DNA from: Salipaludibacillus sp. CUR1
Lineage (GTDB): Bacteria; Bacillota; Bacilli; Bacillales; Salisediminibacteriaceae
Direction of reading: 5' to 3'
Assembly: GCF_021028955.1 (NCBI RefSeq)
Contig: NZ_JAIWPE010000019.1
Coordinates: forward strand, 1 to 32,086
Length of the DNA: 32,086 bases
The translations under genes were made by a program, and so were the position numbers. Position 1 is the first letter of the stretch; each line of letters starts with the position of its first letter. Positions 16,038 through 22,328 of the stretch are shown here, piece by piece. The notes beneath the pieces were generated by a model, which was not told the origin of the DNA, did no database searches, and was given only the letters and a program-made list of their open reading frames with translations.

Positions 16038-17399
16038 ATGAAGAAAGAAGACGTTATTGTCCAGGGAATACTTGATCACACCGGCGGCAAAGACAACATT
16101 AAACGTGTGGCACATTGTATGACCAGGCTCAGATTGCAATTCCACGACTATGAGAAAGTAAATATCAGTGAACTGAAAAAAGTGGAAGGTGTCATGGGTG
16201 TGGTGGAAGATGAAACACTCCAGGTTATTGTCGGCCCCGGCACAGTTAACAGAGTCGCAGAGAAATTAAGCAGTCTGTGCGGCTTAACGATCGGAGAAGT
16301 GAAAGATTCCGACCACGTAGCAGAAGACATGAAAAATTCTGTAAAAAAGAAAAATAACACGCCTGTTAAGAACTTTCTTAAGAGAATCGGAAGCATCTTT
16401 ATTCCTCTTATTCCGGCCCTCGTAGCCTCAGGGCTGATTAACGGCGGGGCAAGTTTTGCCCAGAACGCAGGAGTGGATCCTGAAACCACCTGGCTTCAGA
16501 TCCTCCTAGTCATTGGCGGCGGGATTTTTGCTTACCTCGGGATTTTAGTCGGCTGGAACACAGCTAAAGAGTTCGGCGGCACACCTGCCTTAGGAGCTAT
16601 AGCAGGGATTCTGATCATTAACCCTGCCCTGGAAAACATTACGTTGTTTGGTGAAGAGTTAGTCCCCGGACGGGGCGGTCTGTTTGCCGTCTTGTTAGCC
16701 GGCTGGTTTATGGCTTTTATGGAAAAACGCATCAGAAAAATGGTTCCTGTTTCATTGGATATTATTATTACTCCTTTTCTCACAGTATTAATCGTCGGTG
16801 TCTCCACCATCGTCGTGCTCCAGCCGGTTGGCGGTTTCATTGCTGATGGTGTCACTCTGGGAATAAACTCTGTCCTGGATGTTGGCGGCGCCGTGGCCGG
16901 AGCGGTATTGGCCGGAACGTTCCTGCCGCTCGTGATGGTAGGGATGCACCACGGACTCACACCGATCCACCTGGAATTCATCAATTCCCAGGGAGCGACA
17001 CCTCTATTAACGATTCTTGCTATGGCAGGCGCAGGTCAAGTAGGTGCCGCGATTGCTGTGTTTGTAAAAACGAAAAGCCAGCGCTTAAAAAATACGGTTA
17101 AAGGTGCCCTTCCAGTTGGTTTCTTAGGAATTGGCGAACCGCTCCTTTACGGGGTTACCCTCCCGCTTGGCCGGCCGTTTATCACAGCGTGTCTCGGCGC
17201 CTCTGTAGGCGGGGCCTTTCAGGCAGTCATGTCCACTGCCTCTCTCGGCATAGGAGTCTCAGGGTTGTCGCTCATTCCGCTTATTGCCGATAACCAGTAC
17301 TTTGTCTATTTTCTCGGCCTGGTGATTTCTTACACTTTCGGATTTATCTTCACTTATTTATTCGGATATAAAGAAGAAATGGCTGAGAACTTACAGTAA
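16038..17399 (+). CDS. murP: PTS EIIBC component, N-acetylmuramic acid-type
   Basis: A 453-residue sugar permease of the glucose superfamily. The EIIB domain occupies 1-85 with the phospho-accepting Cys27 in AHCMTRLR. The EIIC domain from about 110 has some ten membrane segments, with MHHGLTPIHLE and the conserved GIGEPLLYGV motif. There is no EIIA domain, so a separate glucose-type EIIA must supply the phosphate. Length matches MurP of B. subtilis. Sequence alone would also allow a sucrose or trehalose permease; its place between murQ and mupG makes MurNAc (or MurNAc-GlcNAc) the likely substrate. Confidence 0.9.
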   Translation: MKKEDVIVQGILDHTGGKDNIKRVAHCMTRLRLQFHDYEKVNISELKKVEGVMGVVEDETLQVIVGPGTVNRVAEKLSSLCGLTIGEVKDSDHVAEDMKNSVKKKNNTPVKNFLKRIGSIFIPLIPALVASGLINGGASFAQNAGVDPETTWLQILLVIGGGIFAYLGILVGWNTAKEFGGTPALGAIAGILIINPALENITLFGEELVPGRGGLFAVLLAGWFMAFMEKRIRKMVPVSLDIIITPFLTVLIVGVSTIVVLQPVGGFIADGVTLGINSVLDVGGAVAGAVLAGTFLPLVMVGMHHGLTPIHLEFINSQGATPLLTILAMAGAGQVGAAIAVFVKTKSQRLKNTVKGALPVGFLGIGEPLLYGVTLPLGRPFITACLGASVGGAFQAVMSTASLGIGVSGLSLIPLIADNQYFVYFLGLVISYTFGFIFTYLFGYKEEMAENLQ

Positions 17400-17415
17400 G
17401 GGTAAATTTTAAAAA

Positions 17416-17516
17416 GAGGTTGGGCCCAGGGATTGCGGCCTGTTTTGACGACACGGATTTAACCATCCATCAAAAAAGCTTAAAGCTCTGTCCCATCCTC
17501 TATCTATTTTTTCACG
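17416..17516. terminator. GAGG-TGGG long hairpin between murP and mupG
   Basis: GAGGTTGGG (17416-17424) can pair with CCCATCCTC (17492-17500) with one mismatch across a loop of about 67 nt, and a T-rich run follows. On the minus strand the right arm reads GAGGATGGGACAGA, the hallmark of the hairpin family also seen at 20089 and 31974. It may act as a partial terminator or processing site inside the mur operon. Confidence 0.45.
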
Positions 17517-17532
17517 ACCGGGAGGTTTATAT

Positions 17533-18603
17533 ATGTACGGCATTTCCGTATTTTTAAATCAGCAGACGGAACAGGAACAGGCAGACTATCTCCGCTCTAT
17601 GAAACAGGCAGGCTTTCAATCTGTCTTTACGTCCCTTCATATACCGGAAGATAACCCCGCTTTATATATCGATGCGGTGAAGATTCTAGGCGCAGAAGCA
17701 AAAAAGCTTGAGATGGATCTCATAGCGGACGTCTCGCCTGCTTCTTTACAACACTTAAATACGGATCTCGATCATTTACAGGATTTAAAATCCCTCGGAT
17801 TAACCGGACTCCGTGTCGATTATGGCTTTTCCCCTGCCGAAGCGGCCGCAGTATCCAGGCAGATGACACTTGCGGTGAATGCCAGCACCGTCACAAGAGA
17901 GCTGTTAAGCGACTTGTTTGATGCCGGATTAGCCGCAGAAAACACGGAAGTGTGGCACAACTATTATCCGCGCCCTGAAACAGGACTCGATAAACAAGAG
18001 TTTACAGAGAAGAACCGCTGGCTGAAAAGCATTGGTTTAATGACAGCAGCATTTGTACCGGGCAATCAAAGACTGCGCGGGCCTTTAAAAGCCGGCTTGC
18101 CTACTCTTGAAAAACACAGAAACACCGCTCCCTTCACGGCCGCCAAAGAACTTACCTCTGACTGCTCGGTTGACCGCGTCATTATTGGCGATCCGTCTGT
18201 CAGTGAAGAGACAAGGCACATTTTTTCAAAAGCGTCTTCAGAGGTCGTCATCCCGTTAAGAGCTAAACTTGAAGACCTGTCACCGAATGAAAAAGAGATC
18301 GTAGCCCTTGTCCACAATCAGCGGCTTGATCCTGCAAGAGATGTGATCCGCTCCGAAACGTCGAGGCCATATGCCCGGAAAGGCAGCGTTGTCATCGAAC
18401 CGGCCCTCCAGAAAGAAAGGCTGAGGGGCAGCATTACAATTGATAATGCCGCTTACGGTCGGTACCAGGGGGAATTGCAAATAACAAAAACGGATCTTCC
18501 TGAAGATGCGAGAGTAAATACAGCCGGGTTCCTTATTGAAGAAGATCTCCCCCTCATAGACGTGATTCAGCCTGGAGATAAGTTTATTATCTTACCCCGC
18601 TGA
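17533..18603 (+). CDS. mupG: MupG-family 6-phospho-N-acetylmuramidase (DUF871)
   Basis: A 356-residue protein with an N-terminal TIM-barrel domain (about 1-230; YGISVFLNQQ, GFQSVFTSLHIPED, GLTGLRVDYGFS, NYYPRPETGLD) and a smaller beta-rich C-terminal domain (about 240-356), the DUF871 architecture. MupG cuts MurNAc-6-phosphate-GlcNAc inside the cell, feeding MurNAc-6-phosphate to MurQ. The start ATG 17533 has GGGAGG at a good distance. With murR, murQ and murP it makes a complete import-and-cleavage pathway, much like the staphylococcal mupG-murQ-murP-murR cluster but in another order. The 3' end has a strong terminator. Confidence 0.9.
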   Translation: MYGISVFLNQQTEQEQADYLRSMKQAGFQSVFTSLHIPEDNPALYIDAVKILGAEAKKLEMDLIADVSPASLQHLNTDLDHLQDLKSLGLTGLRVDYGFSPAEAAAVSRQMTLAVNASTVTRELLSDLFDAGLAAENTEVWHNYYPRPETGLDKQEFTEKNRWLKSIGLMTAAFVPGNQRLRGPLKAGLPTLEKHRNTAPFTAAKELTSDCSVDRVIIGDPSVSEETRHIFSKASSEVVIPLRAKLEDLSPNEKEIVALVHNQRLDPARDVIRSETSRPYARKGSVVIEPALQKERLRGSITIDNAAYGRYQGELQITKTDLPEDARVNTAGFLIEEDLPLIDVIQPGDKFIILPR

Positions 18604-18607
18604 CACT

Positions 18608-18638
18608 AAAACCAAAGGCATACGCGCCTTTGGTTTTT
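18608..18638 (+). terminator. Strong terminator of the mur operon
   Basis: A perfect 12-bp stem, AAAACCAAAGGC (18608-18619) with GCCTTTGGTTTT (18626-18637), a 6-nt loop and a T run. It begins 4 nt after the mupG stop codon. The A-rich left side would also give a T run on the minus strand. Confidence 0.9.
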
Positions 18639-18665
18639 CATTTGCGCGCTTATGTGGGCGCCGTA

Positions 18666-18674
18666 TGTTAAAAT
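18666..18674 (+). promoter_or_regulatory. Extended -10 promoter candidate for the antiporter gene
   Basis: TG-T-TAAAAT at 18666-18674 has the extended -10 form. No good -35 is present at 17 nt. Transcription would begin about 18681, shortly before the GGAGGT ribosome site at 18691. Confidence 0.45.
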
Positions 18675-18699
18675 ACGTGCAGATACTTTCGGAGGTTAC

Positions 18700-18711
18700 A
18701 TGGAAAAATGA
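18700..18711 (+). other. Three-codon leader ORF overlapping the antiporter start
   Basis: ATG GAA AAA TGA begins 3 nt after GGAGGT, and its stop overlaps the antiporter ATG (ATGA at 18708-18711). It could merely be a chance frame, or it could couple translation of the two. Confidence 0.3.
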
Positions 18712-20024
18712 CACGCACATTCACTTTAACAGAACTGTTACTCATATTAGGCGTCACGGTGGCCGTTTTAATGACCGCCATTTTGAACGATTTTTCACTC
18801 GTACTGGCTATCATGCCGGGACTGGTTCTGCTCATCGGTATTTCCGTCCGGAAAGGCTTTTCATTCAGTGAACTTTCCAGGTCGGCTTTTTTTGGGATAA
18901 AAAGAAATAAAGATGTCGCCTGGCTGCTGACGTTTATCGGTATCCTGCTTCCTACGTGGCACTTTGCAGGCACAATAAACGACTTAAATGCCCTGTTTCT
19001 AACTGTTATTAACCCTGCCTATTTCTTTGTCATTGCTTTTTTAATTACAGCTGTCATGTCCCTTATTGTAGGCTCAGCGATCGGCAGCCTTAGCATTGCT
19101 GGAGTTCCAGTGATGGCAGCCGGCGATTATCTCGGGCTCCCGATGGTGATTGTCGGGGGCGCCCTTGTGTCCGGAGCGTTCGTCGGAGACCGTTCGTCTC
19201 CCTTGTCGAGCTCGTTTTTTCTGCTGTCCTACGCTCTCGAAGTCACTGTCCGGCAGCACTTCCGGGCGATCCTGCCCACTCTTATGTGGACCGTTCTTCT
19301 CACTGCGGGACTGTTTTTAAGCCTGGATCTCTTTATTGATAAAGGAGAGGCCCTTAACAACGGGACGGCAAGGAATTTCAGTGAGCTGAATATCGGGCAG
19401 CTGGCTGTGTCGTTTATTCCAGCCCTTGTCCTTCTCGTCATGATTTTAACTGGGAAAAACATGAAAATTTCCTTTACGTCAAGTATTGCAGCGGCTTTTG
19501 CTATATTGTTTTTCCGTGATGTGCCTCTGTCGGCATGGGGAGAAGGCGTCCTGGCAGGGGCAGGCCAGGTCAACGGCATAATAGATATGCTCCCGTTTAT
19601 CCTGTTTATTCTGCTCGTCGGGGTCTATTCGCAAATTATTGAAGACACTCAATTGATTCAGCCATATATAGAAAAAGTATTCACGAATAAGTCCTCACTC
19701 GCTGTGAATACCTCGCAGTCCATCGGGATAGCGGCTGCCGTCTCGCTTATATCGCCAAATCAGTCCTTCCCGATTATTTTGACCGGAAGGTCCCTGCTGC
19801 CTCACTGGGCCGAGTATTTTTCCAAACGGCAGCTGTCCCGTATCCTTGCTGACTCTACGGTAGTGTTTGCAGGACTGGTCCCGTGGAGCCTGCTCGCGAT
19901 TCTTTGCAGCACGATTATCGGCGTCCCGGTGCTCGAGTATGCGCCTTTCGCTTTCTTCCTGCTGCTGTCCCCTGCTGTCACAATGGTTTACTCCGTTCTG
20001 TCCGTCAGGAAGGCTTACCAGTAA
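18708..20024 (+). CDS. NhaC-family Na+/H+ antiporter
   Basis: A 438-residue membrane protein with about eleven hydrophobic segments. The conserved NhaC core GAFVGDRSSPLSSS is near residues 158-171, with further typical segments LLTFIGILLPTWHFAGTIND and PNQSFPIILTGR. Members exchange external protons for internal sodium, or malate/lactate in some relatives (MleN), so the exact solute pair is uncertain. The start is ATG 18708; GGAGGT (18691-18696) is 11 nt away, slightly long, with a three-codon frame between. It is a single-gene unit between the mur terminator and a convergent terminator. The function fits a salt- or alkali-adapted host. Confidence 0.88.
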   Translation: MTRTFTLTELLLILGVTVAVLMTAILNDFSLVLAIMPGLVLLIGISVRKGFSFSELSRSAFFGIKRNKDVAWLLTFIGILLPTWHFAGTINDLNALFLTVINPAYFFVIAFLITAVMSLIVGSAIGSLSIAGVPVMAAGDYLGLPMVIVGGALVSGAFVGDRSSPLSSSFFLLSYALEVTVRQHFRAILPTLMWTVLLTAGLFLSLDLFIDKGEALNNGTARNFSELNIGQLAVSFIPALVLLVMILTGKNMKISFTSSIAAAFAILFFRDVPLSAWGEGVLAGAGQVNGIIDMLPFILFILLVGVYSQIIEDTQLIQPYIEKVFTNKSSLAVNTSQSIGIAAAVSLISPNQSFPIILTGRSLLPHWAEYFSKRQLSRILADSTVVFAGLVPWSLLAILCSTIIGVPVLEYAPFAFFLLLSPAVTMVYSVLSVRKAYQ

Positions 20025-20080
20025 AGTTTTCGGCGGAAGCTTTCTACCGTTTTTCAAAAAATCCCGATAAACTCCTTCCA

Positions 20081-20131
20081 AAAAAAAGAAGCTGGGTCGG
20101 AGCTGCTCATTAAGCAGCCTTCGCCCAGCCT
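20081..20131 (-). terminator. GAGGCTGGG-type hairpin terminator between convergent genes
   Basis: On the minus strand it reads GAGGCTGGG...GCTGCT, loop, AGCAGC...CCCAGC, then a run of T. Paired arms are GCTGGG (20091-20096) with CCCAGC (20124-20129) and GCTGCT (20102-20107) with AGCAGC (20113-20118). It directly follows the stop of the 20136 gene and also faces the end of the antiporter gene. Confidence 0.8.
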
Positions 20132-20135
20132 CAAT

Positions 20136-20426
20136 CTAGTTATCTGTAAACTCTACTTTTTCTAAAATATCCAGCTCTTTCAATTTTAAATAAAGATGAT
20201 CCAGATCTCCGCTTTCAAGCTGAAGCTGGGTCATTTCAAAATAACGGAACTCGTCCATTTCAGTTTCCCTTACTTTTTTGAAAAAGCCGGCTTCGTCTTT
20301 AATCTGCAATTCAAGAACAGCCGCATCAGACAAACTTTCCTCGTTAACCAGACCTGCGAGGGTGTAGGTGCCATTTACATTGCGCTGTACACATATCGTA
20401 AATGTCGTTTGCACCGTATCAAGCAT
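20136..20426 (-). CDS. Hypothetical 96-residue soluble protein
   Basis: I do not recognise this family. The protein is small and acidic, with no signal peptide or membrane segment. It has a predicted beta-rich first half (TVQTTFTICVQRNVNGTYTLAGLV) and a helix-prone C-terminus (LDHLYLKLKELDILEKVEF). It has a proper ribosome site (AAAGGGAAG) before ATG 20426 and a strong terminator after its stop, so it is a real gene. It lies 120 nt behind the TauE/SafE permease gene on the same strand and could share its transcript. Confidence 0.65.
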   Translation of the reverse strand: MLDTVQTTFTICVQRNVNGTYTLAGLVNEESLSDAAVLELQIKDEAGFFKKVRETEMDEFRYFEMTQLQLESGDLDHLYLKLKELDILEKVEFTDN

Positions 20427-20546
20427 GAGTTCATCTTCCCTTTCTCTTTATACATTATTTACATGAGTGATTTTTTTAGCGTCACACAAGAATACATTAT
20501 AACAGTTTTAACCAGTTTTACAATAAACCAAATAGCCGGGAATTTA

Positions 20547-21290
20547 TCAGCCAAACAGTATAAGATTGACCGCAGCCACAGCTACGACAATTCCGGCAAG
20601 TTTTTTAATATTCTGCTGGGAAATATGGGCAAAACATTTGATCCCGATCCGGGAGCCAATAAGAACACTTACAATGCCGACAAGGAAGTATAACAGAAAT
20701 TCTCCGTTAAAGTCTCCATTAATTCCATGCAGAAGTACCGTAACTGAATTAGTAAAAACAAAGGTCAGCTGAAGATTAGCACTGTAGGCATATTTATTGT
20801 CGCTGAATACAAGCATTAAATAAAAGACGAAGAACGGCCCGCCGACAGCGTAAATACCGCCGATAAATCCGCCGCCAAGCCCTAAGAGGACTGGAAGCCA
20901 CGTTTTGTCCAGCAGCTTCCTGTTCCCTTCACCCGGTCCGCTGCTTTTAAACAGATAAATGACTACAGAAATCAGAAATATCCCGAGAAAAGTCTTCAGT
21001 ATATCCAGATCACCATAGTTATGGAGCACAAAAAAAGCTCCGACCCTGCCGGCCAAAGCCGCAGCCAGAAGAACTGTAAGCACCCGCCATTGAATGTGGC
21101 GGAACATCTGCAGAGCAATGCTAATGGACAAAACAAGGGCTAATGACACTACAAGAAGAGTACTGTCCTTTATCGTAAACAAAAAAGGGAGAAAACTCAT
21201 GGCGAAGAGGCCGAATCCAAAACCGCTCACTCCTTGAATGAAGCTGCCAATGAGCAGAATAACAAATATAATTAATAATTCAGTAATCAT
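20547..21290 (-). CDS. TauE/SafE-family (DUF81) membrane permease
   Basis: A 247-residue protein with about eight membrane segments in two repeated halves. Each half starts with the family's glycine-rich motif: SFIQGVSGFGFGLFAMSFLP near 16-35 and GLGGGFIGGIYAVGGPFFVFYL near 137-158. The family exports sulfite, sulfoacetate or related sulfur anions, or imports taurine-type compounds; direction and substrate are unknown here. The start ATG 21290 has AGAAAGG upstream. It is divergent from a DUF2249-like gene, a family distantly related to TusA sulfur carriers, so a sulfur-linked role is possible. Confidence 0.88.
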   Translation of the reverse strand: MITELLIIFVILLIGSFIQGVSGFGFGLFAMSFLPFLFTIKDSTLLVVSLALVLSISIALQMFRHIQWRVLTVLLAAALAGRVGAFFVLHNYGDLDILKTFLGIFLISVVIYLFKSSGPGEGNRKLLDKTWLPVLLGLGGGFIGGIYAVGGPFFVFYLMLVFSDNKYAYSANLQLTFVFTNSVTVLLHGINGDFNGEFLLYFLVGIVSVLIGSRIGIKCFAHISQQNIKKLAGIVVAVAAVNLILFG

Positions 21291-21390
21291 AATAGCTGCC
21301 TTTCTTTGAAAATGATAGTCAATTCACCTCTCTTATTTTACATAAAAACATATGCTTGCGGTGTAAAAATCACAGATCCGGCATTTATTT

Positions 21391-21406
21391 TGTGATACGC
21401 ATCACT
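21391..21406. promoter_or_regulatory. Fnr-like box upstream of the DUF2249-like gene
   Basis: TGTGATACGCATCACT matches TGTGA-N6-TCACA with one mismatch. TAAAGT at 21428-21433 is a fair -10; the start it predicts (about 21440) puts the box centre at about -41.5, the position used by Fnr activators in Bacillus. The box sits between two divergent genes. Confidence 0.5.
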
Positions 21407-21498
21407 GCCTGTTTGGGAGTAGTGGGTTAAAGTAAAATTAAGCTTCAATTATTTTCCTTATGAGGCAGGAAAAAACTAACCAGAACGGAGGGATCAAG

Positions 21499-21744
21499 AT
21501 GCAAATTAAGAAATTAGAGAATGGGCAATCAGAAATCGATGTGAGAGAATTAGTCAATAATGGAGGCCATCCAAAAGATGACATCCTTCAGTACCTTTCT
21601 TCTGTACCGAAAGGAACGATTACGACAATCCACGTCCCTCATGAAGCTGAGCCGCTCGTCAATCTTATGAAAACTTATCAAGTAGACGTAGCCCGCGAGA
21701 AACTCGGCGAAGGACACTTTTGCCTTCACACCATTAAGCGGTAA
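21499..21744 (+). CDS. DUF2249-like small protein
   Basis: An 81-residue protein with no signal or membrane segment. The pattern (I-D-V-R-E-L near 13-18, a central helix ILQYLSSVPKG, strand TITTIHVPHEAEPLVNLM, and the ending EKLGEGHFCLHTIKR) fits the DUF2249/TusA-like fold. In other bacteria such proteins often sit with nitrate, nitric oxide or hemerythrin genes and are induced without oxygen. The start is ATG 21499, after CGGAGGGAT. Cys75 is the only cysteine and is not at the usual TusA position. The upstream Fnr-like box supports oxygen control. Confidence 0.7.
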   Translation: MQIKKLENGQSEIDVRELVNNGGHPKDDILQYLSSVPKGTITTIHVPHEAEPLVNLMKTYQVDVAREKLGEGHFCLHTIKR

Positions 21745-21930
21745 CCTTCGGGGAAGTTACAGCTGCAGCAAACGGGGACGGGGGATCAATAGAAAGACTG
21801 AGAAGACAGTTCTCAATTTCTCAAGGGGTATTTACTTAGGAAGACATTAGCAAAAGGGGAGCAATAATAGAATGAGTGTGGTATCGGAGCATAGGGCATT
21901 GGCGGTTGGAACAGGGGCATTTGGGGAGTG
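21745..21930. other. Spacer after the DUF2249-like gene
   Basis: The 584-nt gap 21745-22328 is occupied from 21931 onward by terminators and repeats. This first part shows no ribosome-site-plus-frame combination. A few GGGCATT words near 21893 and 21916 resemble decayed fragments of the 52-bp repeat that follows. Confidence 0.5.
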
Positions 21931-21965
21931 AAGCGGCAGATAAGGTAACTTGTCTGCCGCTTTTT
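21931..21965 (+). terminator. Intrinsic terminator downstream of the DUF2249-like gene
   Basis: A 14-bp stem, AAGCGGCAGATAAG (21931-21944) with CTTGTCTGCCGCTT (21949-21962), with one G-U pair, a GTAA loop and a T5 run. It lies 186 nt past the stop codon, leaving a long 3' untranslated region or a small separate transcript. Confidence 0.8.
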
Positions 21966-21991
21966 GCGTTTCATAATACTTTGGGGGCGTT

Positions 21992-22215
21992 TGGGCATTA
22001 GTGACGGCCTCTTTTTACCTTTGTTACTCGCGTCGCGTTAGTTCGGGCAACTGCGCCCGCCTCTTTTTAGCTTCCTTCAGCTCCCCGCGTTCATTCGGGC
22101 ATTTGACCGCTCTTCTTTTTACCTTTCTCTCTCGCCGCATGCTCGTTCGGGCATCAGTGACGGTCTCTTTTTACCTTCCTTCTGCTCCCCGCGTTCATTC
22201 GGGCATTTGCCCCTG
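21992..22215. repeat. 52-bp tandem repeat, 4.3 copies
   Basis: Units start at 21992, 22044, 22096 and 22148, each exactly 52 bp, with a 16-bp partial fifth at 22200. The common pattern is CGGGCAT, a variable six to eight bases, CTCTTTTTACCTT, then CTCCCCGCGTTCATT. Units differ by many point changes but never in length. Because 52 is not a multiple of three, it is not a coding repeat; frames across it (for example 22001-22348) are chance. On the minus strand each unit yields peptides such as CPNERGEQKEGKKRP, which I recall as spurious proteins in other Bacillaceae. Confidence 0.85.
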
Positions 22216-22235
22216 TAGTGAGGAATCTGTAGTGA

Positions 22236-22250
22236 GGGGTCAGACCCCCC
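22236..22250. repeat. GGGGTCAGACCCCCC motif, degenerate copy C
   Basis: This is the core of the hairpin family seen at 787, 8755 and 26469, but here the outer arms pair poorly. It lies just beyond the nuclease gene terminator, so it is dispensable for termination. Confidence 0.6.
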
Positions 22251-22259
22251 AGTTACTGG

Positions 22260-22297
22260 AAAAAAGCGGCGTCTGTGACTGTTCACAGACGCCGCTT
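22260..22297 (-). terminator. Strong terminator of the nuclease gene
   Basis: A perfect 15-bp inverted repeat, AAGCGGCGTCTGTGA (22264-22278) with TCACAGACGCCGCTT (22283-22297), loop CTGT, followed on the minus strand by T6 (forward A22260-22265). It lies about 30 nt after the nuclease stop codon. Confidence 0.92.
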
Positions 22298-22328
22298 CAA
22301 ATACTCCACATATATGATTCAATCAGGT

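Noticed and set aside
21992-22215. CRISPR array
   Set aside because: Units are contiguous 52-bp repeats without unique spacers, and there is no cas gene.
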